From positions 1 through 8,802 of the forward strand of contig CALCXK010000036.1 in assembly GCA_937905835.1 (NCBI GenBank): DNA of 8,802 nucleotides. The letters run 5' to 3'. The translations under genes and the position numbers were made by a program. The first letter of the stretch is position 1; the number at the start of each line of letters is the position of its first letter. Source of the DNA: an uncultured Ilumatobacter sp. (lineage in GTDB: Bacteria > Actinomycetota > Acidimicrobiia > Acidimicrobiales > Ilumatobacteraceae). Positions 1-6,479 of the stretch are shown here, piece after piece. A model generated the notes under the pieces. The model saw only the letters and a program-made list of their open reading frames with translations. It was not told where the DNA came from and made no database searches.

Positions 1-57
1 TGCCTCCATGGAGCGAAGAACGAATCTATAACCATCCCAGGCCCCGCACAACCTCAT
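1..57 (-). CDS. N-terminal fragment of an unidentified protein, runs off the window
   Basis: Only the first 19 codons are visible, reading MRLCGAWDGYRFVLRSMEA to the window edge without a stop. The start is chosen because the ATG at 57-55 lies six bases downstream of a good -10 box (TAAAAT, 69-64) with no Shine-Dalgarno sequence, the leaderless arrangement seen for other genes in this window. The fragment is too short to assign to a family. WDGYR recalls the active-site neighbourhood of ATP-dependent DNA ligases, but the catalytic lysine is absent and the motif is too near the start, so I make no assignment. It may be real or chance. Confidence 0.3.
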   Translation of the reverse strand, partial: MRLCGAWDGYRFVLRSMEA

Positions 58-63
58 GCAAAA

Positions 64-69
64 ATTTTA
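64..69 (-). promoter_or_regulatory. Candidate -10 box for the leaderless gene at the left edge
   Basis: Reading on the minus strand, TAAAAT (five of six matches to TATAAT) is followed by six bases and then the ATG at 57. No convincing -35 is present at 17-18 bases. The short AT-rich island stands out in a GC-rich region. Confidence 0.35.
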
Positions 70-181
70 GTTCAACAGACGCACACCTCGGTCGCAACGG
101 CGCATCCAATGCTCGTCCGGCTCCGGCCCCACGGTGCTGCGATGTCCACCCGGGGCCGAACCGATCATTGCTGTCGGCGAC

Positions 182-397
182 GTGTCCTCGCTTGACTTGT
201 CAACAGCGACCACCATGCAACTCCTCATCGCGCTGCAGCGGCGCGAGGTGTCGAGTATGGAGTTGCTCGATGGGATGCCGAGCAACATCGAACAAATGAA
301 TCCCGCAGTCAACGCTGACGTTATGCGGCTACTCCGTCGAGCTGGCGCCATTGTGTGGACAAAGACCAACGTCCCGTACTACGCAGGCGATATGTAG
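182..397 (+). pseudogene. Amidase-family remnant with internal deletion and C-terminal truncation
   Basis: The translation matches two separate parts of the amidase signature family joined in frame. The first part is an N-terminal segment of the kind LxxxLxxREVSSxEL...IEQMNPAVNA. It runs straight into a segment, LLRRAGAIVWTKTNVPYYAGD, that in intact amidases lies roughly 60-80 residues further on. The missing piece holds the catalytic lysine. A TAG at 395-397 then ends the frame just before the region where the GGSSGG serine motif should follow. No active amidase can be made. The GTG at 182 is where similarity begins; an in-frame ATG at 134 is also possible. No Shine-Dalgarno sequence is visible. 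Bases 398-535 downstream show no further recognisable amidase sequence, so the gene was lost rather than merely frameshifted. Family assignment is fairly secure; the deletion size is estimated from family knowledge. Confidence 0.7.
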
Positions 398-535
398 GGC
401 AAACTCGTTGCGACGGCCATGACGCGCCAGAAGACGCAGCAAACGTTGGCGCTCGGGCGAGCTGACGGATTCAGCGTGAGTTCGACCTCGACAGGGACCC
501 GGATTGTCAGCCGTCCTCGCTCCCCCCGGTCGTCG

Positions 536-1141
536 TCAGATTCGTGAAAGTACTGCCACGAGGAAATCGGAATCTTCGCGCAGGCTGCGCAGGTCCCAGG
601 ACGAAGCACGGAGATCGATCCGGAGTTCTGCTGCTTCAGCATCCTCGAAGAAGCTGTCGAATTCGTAGCCGCGTCCGGCTCCAAAACCGGTCACAAGGCG
701 ACCGTCGTCCGAGAGATGCATTCGGAGCCGTTCGAGAACGACGCGTCGGGTGCTCGCTGCGAGAAAGGCCATCACGTTGCCGGCACACACAATCACGTCG
801 AAAGGCTCACTGATCCCACTCGCTGTGAGGTCGAGTTCTGCAAGATCGCCGACGAGCCAAGCCGGCCCGGGGTGGTCCTCCTCAGCCGCTGCGATTAATT
901 CCGGGTCACCATCGACGCCGACAACGTCGTGTCCACGGTCAAACAAGATGGCACCAACGCGGCCAGGGCCGCAGCCAGCGTCGAGGATGCGGGAGCCGCG
1001 CCCGGCCATCGCATCGACAAGCCGCGCCTCACCCCCGAGATCAAACCCCTCCGCGGCAAGGCCACGAAATCGCTGGATGTATCGCTGCGAGTGTTCCGGG
1101 TCTTCTTCGATGATTCTGGTCCACTCGCTGCGCTCCGTCAT
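536..1141 (-). CDS. Class I SAM-dependent methyltransferase
   Basis: This 201-residue protein has the Rossmann-type methyltransferase motifs in order: motif I ILDAGCGPGR (52-61, SAM-binding glycine loop), motif II VVGVDGDP with acidic D77 expected to contact the SAM ribose, motif III GDL (98-100), and motif IV FDVIVCAGNVMAF (114-126). A post-motif strand, DGRLVTGFG (146-154), follows. It fits the broad Methyltransf_11/25 group of small cytosolic methyltransferases; the substrate cannot be told. The frame is open upstream to 1351, but that extension is low-complexity and runs into the divergent promoter region. The ATG at 1141 is preferred because conserved-type sequence begins there and a -10 box (TACGAT) sits exactly seven bases upstream, indicating a leaderless transcript. 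It is transcribed away from the topoisomerase operon. Confidence 0.85.
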   Translation of the reverse strand: MTERSEWTRIIEEDPEHSQRYIQRFRGLAAEGFDLGGEARLVDAMAGRGSRILDAGCGPGRVGAILFDRGHDVVGVDGDPELIAAAEEDHPGPAWLVGDLAELDLTASGISEPFDVIVCAGNVMAFLAASTRRVVLERLRMHLSDDGRLVTGFGAGRGYEFDSFFEDAEAAELRIDLRASSWDLRSLREDSDFLVAVLSRI

Positions 1142-1148
1142 GACGGGA

Positions 1149-1154
1149 ATCGTA
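1149..1154 (-). promoter_or_regulatory. -10 box of a leaderless methyltransferase transcript
   Basis: On the minus strand TACGAT is followed by seven bases and then the ATG at 1141, so the first base of the start codon is the expected transcription start. No Shine-Dalgarno sequence precedes the ATG. The -35 region is weak. Confidence 0.5.
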
Positions 1155-1220
1155 CGGGTTTGGGCCCCTCGACTCCGCTGCAGGACCGCCGTTGAGCCAG
1201 CGCCCAAAAACGACGAGCCA

Positions 1221-1250
1221 GGTGGGGTCACTCTTCGAGGTGGCCCCACC
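1221..1250. repeat. Inverted repeat in the divergent intergenic region
   Basis: GGTGGGG (1221-1227) and its exact complement CCCCACC (1244-1250) flank a 16-base loop, giving a perfect 7-bp GC-rich stem, extendable by one G-U pair in RNA. It lies between the divergent promoters of the methyltransferase and the topoisomerase B gene. No T-run follows on the plus strand, so it does not look like an intrinsic terminator. A protein-binding site is possible. Confidence 0.4.
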
Positions 1251-1302
1251 ATCCCTGCGCCGAGTCGTTGTTCGTAAATCACTTGGGCACCATCGTTCCG
1301 GG

Positions 1303-1319
1303 ACGAGCAGCTGGCTCGT
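1303..1319. promoter_or_regulatory. 17-bp palindrome, candidate operator on the topoisomerase promoter
   Basis: ACGAGC (1303-1308) and GCTCGT (1314-1319) are exact inverted copies separated by five bases. The right arm ends on the first base of the putative -10 box (1319-1324), so a bound dimer would block RNA polymerase. An extra half-site ACGAGC occurs at 1213-1218. This suggests a repressor or autoregulatory site, but no binding protein is identified. Confidence 0.4.
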
Positions 1320-1324
1320 ACTCT
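1319..1324 (+). promoter_or_regulatory. Candidate -10 box of the topoisomerase operon
   Basis: TACTCT fits the TANNNT pattern and lies ten bases before the ATG at 1335. The predicted leader is only a few bases and there is no Shine-Dalgarno sequence. The -35 region (TTCCGG at 1296-1301) is poor. Confidence 0.35.
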
Positions 1325-1334
1325 CCCCAGTGAA

Positions 1335-3317
1335 ATGAACGCCAACAACACATACGAAGCAGACCAGATTCAAGCCCTCAGTGGCCTCGGCCATGTCAGG
1401 GCAAGGCCCCTCATGTACCTGGGTTCTGCTGGCGTTGGAGTCACCGGGCTCCACCATCTCATCTGGGAGATCGTCGACAACTCTGTCGACGAAGCAATGG
1501 CCGGGCACGGCGACCGCATCGAAGCCACGCTGCACCGCGACGGCTCGGTCTCCGTCCACGACAACGGTCGAGGCGTCCCAGTCGGGAACATGAAAGACGG
1601 CCCCCACAAAGGTCGATCAGCGCTTGAAGTGGTGCTGTGCGAGACCAACGCTGGCGGAAAGTTCGACTCCGACAGCTACAAGGTCTCCGGTGGCCTCCAC
1701 GGTGTGGGCGCATCCGTCGTCACCGCGCTGTCCAGCAAAATTGCCGCTGAGGTCCGTCGAGAAGGCAACGTCCACCGCCTCGTGCTCGGTACGAAAAAAA
1801 GCCGCAAGGGCGAGGACGAACCCGGCGTTGCAACTGAACCAATTCATATTGTCCGCAAGTGCGCAAAGGGCGACACCGGCACCATGATCAGGTTCTGGCC
1901 CGACCTCGATCTGTTCCATGACGATCACGGCGTCGCATTCGACAAACCTCAATGGTCACTGCGCATCATCGCCGACCGATTCCGCCACAAGAGCTTCATT
2001 CATCCGGGCGTCACGTTCGCCGTCATCGACAACCGCAACGGAGCCAAAGAACTCTCCGAGTGGTGCTCAAACGGTGGCGTTGCCGACCTCGTGACCGAGA
2101 TGACCGCCGACACCGGCCTCGTCGTGCCAGTCGTGTCATTCCAAGGCGACGACGGCGACATCACCATTGATGCTGCGATTGCGTGGACCATCGATGGTCG
2201 CGACACGAGCATCGGTTTCGCAAACGGCGTCGCAACACCCGAGGGCGGCACGCACATCAACGGGTTCCGAACCGCTGTCACCGAATCGGTCCAGAAATAC
2301 ATCGGCGACCGCGACATGTTGAAAGACAAAGAGTCGCAACCGACTACCCGAGACATCTTCGCCGCCGGCCTCATGGTCGCCTCCATCATGCTGCCCGGTC
2401 CTCAGTTCGCCGGAAACTCGAAGTCGAAGCTGATGAACCCCGAGGCCACGTCTCGAACACGGGCAATCGTCATGCCCGCCATGGCCCGTTGGCTCGAAGA
2501 AAATCCGGAGCCGGCGAAGAAAATCGTCGACCTCGCCATCTCATCGATGCGATCCCGAACCAAGTCGAATGCCGAACAGGCAGCCGTACGCGCCCTGCTG
2601 AGCAAAGGCACCAAGTCGCGTAACGGCCTGCCAGCAAAACTGCGCGACTGCACATTCAAAACCGACAGGCCCACCGAGCTCCTCATTGTCGAGGGTGAGT
2701 CCGCAGGCGGTACCGCAATCGACGCCCGCGACCCCTCGTTCCAAGCGATCTTGCCGTTGCGCGGCAAGCCGTTGAACTCGTACCGCGAGTCGATCAGCCG
2801 AGTCGTGAAGACGATGGCCGACCTCATTTTGTCGATGGGTTGCGGGATCGGCGACGATTTCGACCTCGACAAGCTCCGCTACGACCGTCTCGTCGTGCTC
2901 GCCGACGCCGACGACGACGGACTCCATATCCGCGCACTCATCCTGGCGTTCCTCTACACCTGGTGCCCGGGCCTCGTTGAGTCCGGCAGGTTGTTCTACG
3001 CGCTACCGCCGCTCTGGACAACCGTTCATCGGGGCGAGCGGATCTACCTCGAAGACGATGCTGCAATGCGCGTGTGGCGAGCCGACAATCCCACCCACAG
3101 GGCCCACATGGGGCGCTTGAAAGGTCTCGGTGAGATGGATGCCGATGAACTCCGCTCCGTGATGGGAACCGACCGCAAGATCGGCATCGTCAACATCGAG
3201 GACCCCACCAACCTTGCCCGCCTCGCCGAGCGCCTCTTCGGCCCGAAGTCCGAACTTCGCAAGGCGTGGTATCTCGACCGATCCGGCGAATCCCTGACCG
3301 TTGGAGGAACCAACTGA
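1335..3317 (+). CDS. parE: Type IIA DNA topoisomerase B subunit (GyrB/ParE family), probably topoisomerase IV-like
   Basis: This 660-aa subunit supplies ATP-driven strand passage for the A subunit encoded next. The GHKL ATPase domain (about 14-240) has WEIVDNSVDEAMAG (E45 as general base, N49 for Mg), DNGRGVP (76-82) and the glycine-rich lid GGLHGVGASVVTALS (119-133). The transducer domain (about 245-405) carries NSKSKL (361-366), where the QTK loop normally sits; its lysine K363 is kept but Q is replaced by N. The TOPRIM domain has EGESAGG (453-459) and the metal-binding DADDDG (D524, D526, D528), followed by RLKGLGEM (594-601). Length matches ParE and short GyrB proteins, without the large insert of enterobacterial GyrB. 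E455 replaces the usual Asp in EGDSAGG. The ATG at 1335 starts the protein just before the conserved N-terminal region and has no Shine-Dalgarno sequence. The gene overlaps the A subunit by one base. ParE versus GyrB is not settled by sequence alone. Confidence 0.9.
   Translation: MNANNTYEADQIQALSGLGHVRARPLMYLGSAGVGVTGLHHLIWEIVDNSVDEAMAGHGDRIEATLHRDGSVSVHDNGRGVPVGNMKDGPHKGRSALEVVLCETNAGGKFDSDSYKVSGGLHGVGASVVTALSSKIAAEVRREGNVHRLVLGTKKSRKGEDEPGVATEPIHIVRKCAKGDTGTMIRFWPDLDLFHDDHGVAFDKPQWSLRIIADRFRHKSFIHPGVTFAVIDNRNGAKELSEWCSNGGVADLVTEMTADTGLVVPVVSFQGDDGDITIDAAIAWTIDGRDTSIGFANGVATPEGGTHINGFRTAVTESVQKYIGDRDMLKDKESQPTTRDIFAAGLMVASIMLPGPQFAGNSKSKLMNPEATSRTRAIVMPAMARWLEENPEPAKKIVDLAISSMRSRTKSNAEQAAVRALLSKGTKSRNGLPAKLRDCTFKTDRPTELLIVEGESAGGTAIDARDPSFQAILPLRGKPLNSYRESISRVVKTMADLILSMGCGIGDDFDLDKLRYDRLVVLADADDDGLHIRALILAFLYTWCPGLVESGRLFYALPPLWTTVHRGERIYLEDDAAMRVWRADNPTHRAHMGRLKGLGEMDADELRSVMGTDRKIGIVNIEDPTNLARLAERLFGPKSELRKAWYLDRSGESLTVGGTN
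3303..3307 (+). promoter_or_regulatory. Ribosome binding site that fixes the A-subunit start
   Basis: GGAGG lies nine bases before the ATG at 3317, inside the last codons of the B-subunit gene. It supports this ATG over an in-frame start at 3266 that would add 17 residues translated from B-subunit coding sequence. Confidence 0.75.
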
Positions 3318-5698
3318 TGGCCCGCAAGAAGACCGCCGCTGCCGTCAAGTTCACCGAGACGATCATCGAACTGTCGGCTGGGGACCAACTCAATCGCGAC
3401 TACTTCGCCTATGCGCGAGCAGTCGTCGAAGATCGGGCAATCCCTGCCGCCGCCGACGGGCTGAAGCCAGTTCATCGCCGGATCCTGTGGGACATGTGGA
3501 CCCAGAGGCTCACACCCGATCGGCCATTCGTCAAGACCGCCCGCGTTGTCGGTGACACGATGGCGTTGTTCCACCCGCACGGCGACGCCTCGATCGCTGA
3601 TGCCCTCGCGCGCCTCGCGCAACCGTTCTCGAACCTCGTGCCCCTCCTGGATTTCCATGGCAACGTCGGTTCACCTGACTTCTCGCCCGCCGCTCCGCGC
3701 TATACCGAAACCCGGCTCGGGCAGTTCGGCGTCATGTTGCTCAACGAGGTCGACCAAGGCGTCGTCCCCATGGTCGAAAACTACGAAGGCTCAACCATTG
3801 AGCCGACCGTGCTGCCCGCCTCCTATCCCAACTTGCTCGTCAACGGGGCCAACGGGATTGCCGTCGGCCTGTCGTCGTACTTGCCACCGCACGACCCCCG
3901 CGAAGTGTGCCAAGCAGCGTTGATGCTCCTCGACCGCAAGTCGGCCAGCACCGACGAACTCATGACCGTGCTACCCGGCCCGTCGTTCCCGTCCGAGTGC
4001 ACCGTCACTAACGGCGACGAACTCAACGACATCTACCGCTCCGGCCAAGGCCGTGTCGTGGTCCGCGGAGCGTGGATCGTCGAGCCTGTCGGCCGCAGTC
4101 GTCAACAGATCATCATCACCTCGCTGCCGTACGCCGACACGACCCTCGGGTCCGTCGAGAAGTTCATCGCGCAGGTTGGAGACGCACTCGACAACGGCGA
4201 CCTCGCTGGGATCACCGCGTTCAACGACGAATCGTCAAATGGCCAGACGCGTATTTCGGTGGAGCTCGCCGTCGGCGTGAACGCCGACATGATTACCCCT
4301 GGGCTGCTCCGATTCACGAACCTTCAAGTCACCAACAAAGTCCAGATGCATTTCCTGGACGAGAACAACACCGTCCGGCTCTACAACCTGCGAAGCGCCC
4401 TGCAGGCCTGGATCGCACATCGCATTCGTGTTGTCGTGTCCCGCTCCGAATATCGGTTGTCGAAGATCGCAGAGCGCCTCCACCGGCTTCGGGGGTTCCT
4501 CGCCGTCCTCGTCGACATTGATGAGACCATCAGGATCGTCCGCACGTCGAAGACTCGACCCATTGCCCGTGAGCGCTTGATCGAACGGTTCTCGATCGAT
4601 GAGGCTCAGGCCAACGCCGTTCTCGACCTGAACCTCGGCCAGCTCACCGAGGACGCCGTCATCGAGTTTCAGACCGAAGCAACTGCTCTCGAAGTCGAGC
4701 AGGCGAAACTCGAGCGGCTGCTGTCGTCGGAGACTCGCCAGCGCACGCAAGTGGCGCGCGAGTTGATCGAGACAATGGATGCGTTCAACGACCTCCCTAA
4801 GCGGGTCACGACGATCGCCACCGAGAGCGCTCCGAAGGTCTCAAAGGCCCAGATGGTCCTCGACGTCCCAACGACGCTGTACATCGATGCTTCCGGATGG
4901 ATGCAAGCAATCGGACAGGCCTCGAAAGCCAAACCAAAACTGGTCCCGCTGCACACGTTTAGCACGACGACCGCGACGACGCTCGTTGCTCTGACCGACA
5001 GCGGCCATCTGTTCCGCACTCTGGTAGCCAGCGTCGGCGAGAAACCAACCGCTGCCCCCAGCGTGCTGCCAGGCCTGGCGGGTGAACCGATTCGCTGGTG
5101 GCTCGAGCCTGACCTGCCTGCTGACCTGCTCCTTGTCATGTCTGACGGCCAGGTGAAACGCATTGCGACCGAAGACTGCGAAGGCGGCGATCGCAAGGGC
5201 GGCATCTCGATCGTCAAACTGGCCGCCGGAGCCTGCGTCGTGGCCGTCGAAGCGTTCGACGACAACGCTCACATCCTCGTCGCCGCGTCGGACGGGCAAG
5301 GCATTCGTTTTTCTCCTGACGGTTTACGCCCGATGGGCCGGACAGCGGCGGGAGTGCGCGGCATCAAGACCGACGCCGAGGTCATCTTCGGGGGCGTTCC
5401 GGCCATCGGTGACGTCCTCCTCCTCACCACCACGAAGGGATTCGGCAAACGCTGCGACCCAGGCGAGCTTCCCGCGCAGAATCGTGGCGGCAAAGGGGTG
5501 CGGGTCATGCCTGCAGGCAAGTGGGGGACGCTGCACACCGGAGCGCTGACCAACAGCAGCGACGTCCAGGTGTTCGACGCGACAGACAGCACCGAGCCGG
5601 TTGCCCTGTCGGTTGGGGCGTTCCCGCAGACGGCCCGTGACGCCAAGCCCGGAAAAATCCGCGGTCACAACGCGATTATCACCCGCATTATCGGCTGA
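3317..5698 (+). CDS. parC: Type IIA DNA topoisomerase A subunit (GyrA/ParC family), probably topoisomerase IV-like
   Basis: This 793-aa subunit cleaves and rejoins DNA in an A2B2 complex with the preceding gene product. The winged-helix breakage domain has DGLKPVHRRIL (47-57), KTARVVGD (73-80) and HPHGD (86-90). The catalytic tyrosine is Y129 in RYTETRL. The tower and coiled-coil parts follow to about residue 490. The C-terminal domain (about 505-790) shows beta-pinwheel blades, for example MSDGQVKRI (608-616) and RPMGRTAAGVRGIK (671-684). The first blade, near 515-550, has no GyrA box, the element needed for DNA wrapping by gyrase. A close variant, QNRGGKG (721-727), occurs in a late blade instead. 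A91 occupies the position of E. coli GyrA Ser83, and D95 that of Asp87. The start is set by GGAGG at 3303-3307 and overlaps the upstream stop as TGATG, implying translational coupling. A second gyrase remains possible. Confidence 0.9.
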   Translation: MARKKTAAAVKFTETIIELSAGDQLNRDYFAYARAVVEDRAIPAAADGLKPVHRRILWDMWTQRLTPDRPFVKTARVVGDTMALFHPHGDASIADALARLAQPFSNLVPLLDFHGNVGSPDFSPAAPRYTETRLGQFGVMLLNEVDQGVVPMVENYEGSTIEPTVLPASYPNLLVNGANGIAVGLSSYLPPHDPREVCQAALMLLDRKSASTDELMTVLPGPSFPSECTVTNGDELNDIYRSGQGRVVVRGAWIVEPVGRSRQQIIITSLPYADTTLGSVEKFIAQVGDALDNGDLAGITAFNDESSNGQTRISVELAVGVNADMITPGLLRFTNLQVTNKVQMHFLDENNTVRLYNLRSALQAWIAHRIRVVVSRSEYRLSKIAERLHRLRGFLAVLVDIDETIRIVRTSKTRPIARERLIERFSIDEAQANAVLDLNLGQLTEDAVIEFQTEATALEVEQAKLERLLSSETRQRTQVARELIETMDAFNDLPKRVTTIATESAPKVSKAQMVLDVPTTLYIDASGWMQAIGQASKAKPKLVPLHTFSTTTATTLVALTDSGHLFRTLVASVGEKPTAAPSVLPGLAGEPIRWWLEPDLPADLLLVMSDGQVKRIATEDCEGGDRKGGISIVKLAAGACVVAVEAFDDNAHILVAASDGQGIRFSPDGLRPMGRTAAGVRGIKTDAEVIFGGVPAIGDVLLLTTTKGFGKRCDPGELPAQNRGGKGVRVMPAGKWGTLHTGALTNSSDVQVFDATDSTEPVALSVGAFPQTARDAKPGKIRGHNAIITRIIG

Positions 5699-5867
5699 CA
5701 GGCGGATTGGCTGGCTGGCTCGGCTTGGCTCACCACACATCGGGGAATGAGATATCAGATTTCAGCGACGGGCTGCGACGATTGCCTGGACGACCGAGAC
5801 ACCTGCTCCGTTCGCCGGGTCGAAGATCGGGGATCAGGGCAACCGTAGGCCAGGGGTGTGACATGGG
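5699..5867. other. Intergenic region after the topoisomerase operon
   Basis: I see no convincing gene, tRNA or intrinsic terminator. A run of GGCT-type repeats (about 5706-5730) is present. Short open frames across it lack family resemblance. Confidence 0.4.
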
Positions 5868-5896
5868 TTGTGCCAAACCACTGAAATTGCTACTTT
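5868..5896 (+). promoter_or_regulatory. Sigma70-type promoter of the lipoprotein gene, leaderless
   Basis: A -35 box TTGTGC (5868-5873) and a -10 box TACTTT (5891-5896) are separated by exactly 17 bases. Seven bases follow before the GTG at 5904, so transcription should start on the start codon. No Shine-Dalgarno sequence is present. Confidence 0.6.
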
Positions 5897-5903
5897 TCCG
5901 TTC

Positions 5904-6173
5904 GTGAACATCAAAGCAGCATTTGTGGTGGTGGCATTCCTCGCGGCGGGCTGTGGGGGTGACAGCGGAGGTTCGTTGGTTGACGAGGCTGAGCAGCAAG
6001 CTGATGCAACGTGCGGCTGCAGCGACTTCGACTGCACGAAGGACCACATCGCATGGTTCAACCGTGTGTCGATAACCGAAGAGGACCGACTCGACGAGCT
6101 TTCCGACGTGGATCGCGCCGCCTACTTGGCCAGCAGCCTCCGTGCGAGCGACTGTCAAGAAGAGTTGCGATAG
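5904..6173 (+). CDS. Small cysteine-containing lipoprotein, function unknown
   Basis: This 89-aa protein begins with a short type II signal peptide: K4, a hydrophobic stretch AAFVVVAFLAAG (5-16) and lipobox LAAGC with C17 as the expected lipidated residue. The mature chain starts with a flexible GGDSGG linker, then has an acidic domain with C37, C39 and C44 (a CxCx4C cluster) and a lone C84 near the end, in a mostly helical, charged sequence. I recall small bacterial secreted proteins with a similar CxCx4C start and a distal Cys, where disulfides are likely, but cannot name a family. The GTG at 5904 is preferred over a TTG at 5868 because it gives a proper signal peptide and lies seven bases after a -10 box. 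The stop is 12 bases before an IS6-family inverted repeat. Confidence 0.7.
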   Translation: MNIKAAFVVVAFLAAGCGGDSGGSLVDEAEQQADATCGCSDFDCTKDHIAWFNRVSITEEDRLDELSDVDRAAYLASSLRASDCQEELR

Positions 6174-6184
6174 CCGAGCCGGGC

Positions 6185-6196
6185 TGCACTGTTGCG
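6185..6196 (+). repeat. Left terminal inverted repeat of a decayed IS6-family element
   Basis: TGCACTGTTGCG differs at the first base from GGCACTGTTGC, the terminal repeat typical of the IS6 family. The same sequence, starting GGCACTGTTGCGTT, recurs at 8753 in the same orientation. It lies 46 bases before the transposase ATG, the usual layout at an IS6 left end. Confidence 0.7.
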
Positions 6197-6230
6197 TTGA
6201 CGGATCGGGTAGGGGTCGAAGCGTGCACGG

Positions 6231-6383
6231 ATGACCCGCCGTCGCTGTACTGCTTCTGTTTCGTTCGCTGGATTTCGGTTCCCGCCGGACGTGAACTTGT
6301 TGGCCGTCCGGTGGGACCTCCGCTACGGCCTGTTGTGCCGAGATGTCGGAGAGCTACTCGCCGAACGCGGCATCGGCGTCGAA
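6231..6383 (+). pseudogene. IS6-family transposase, N-terminal remnant
   Basis: Residues 11-50 read FAGFRFPPDVN, then AVRWDLRYGL, then CRDVGELLAERGIGV, matching the conserved N-terminal (helix-turn-helix) segment of IS6-family transposases, typically FPPDVIxxAVRWYLRYGLSYRDVEELLAERGIEV. Similarity is lost after about 6383, exactly before the VDHxTxxRW part. None of the DDE catalytic domain, about 150 residues, is present. The frame stays open further only because it runs antisense to the DUF2182 gene. The surviving copy also has substitutions at conserved aromatic positions (for example D for Y after AVRW), so it is an old scar rather than a recent break. Confidence 0.8.
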
Positions 6384-6479
6384 CGTCGCCACGGCAGATG
6401 GGCCAACTTGGGGAGCTTTGTCGGCAAGCGGCTCTTTCCCGTCAGCACACAGCCCAGAGTTGCCGGTCTGCCTCGTGGT
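6384..6479. other. Junction between IS6 remnant and DUF2182 gene
   Basis: About 100 bases with no recognisable coding sequence, no right-hand IS6 inverted repeat and no clear terminator for the convergent minus-strand operon. Confidence 0.4.

Noticed and set aside
398..535. Possible further amidase sequence or a small gene downstream of the TAG
   Set aside because: The amidase frame stays open past the stop until the TGA at 545-547, but the translation (GKLVATAMTRQ and onward) has no amidase resemblance, no start signal and no recognisable motif.
750..1277. A 175-codon plus-strand open frame across the methyltransferase
   Set aside because: It is antisense to a gene with all methyltransferase motifs and its translation is low-complexity Arg/Ser/Pro-rich.
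1142..1351. A 70-residue N-terminal extension of the methyltransferase
   Set aside because: It would overlap the start of the topoisomerase B gene and shows no family-like sequence; the ATG at 1141 has a well-placed -10 box.
5699..5903. Possible tRNA or intrinsic terminator after the topoisomerase operon
   Set aside because: A GGTCGAA-like stretch recalls a T-loop but no cloverleaf arms pair around it, and no GC stem followed by a T-run is present.
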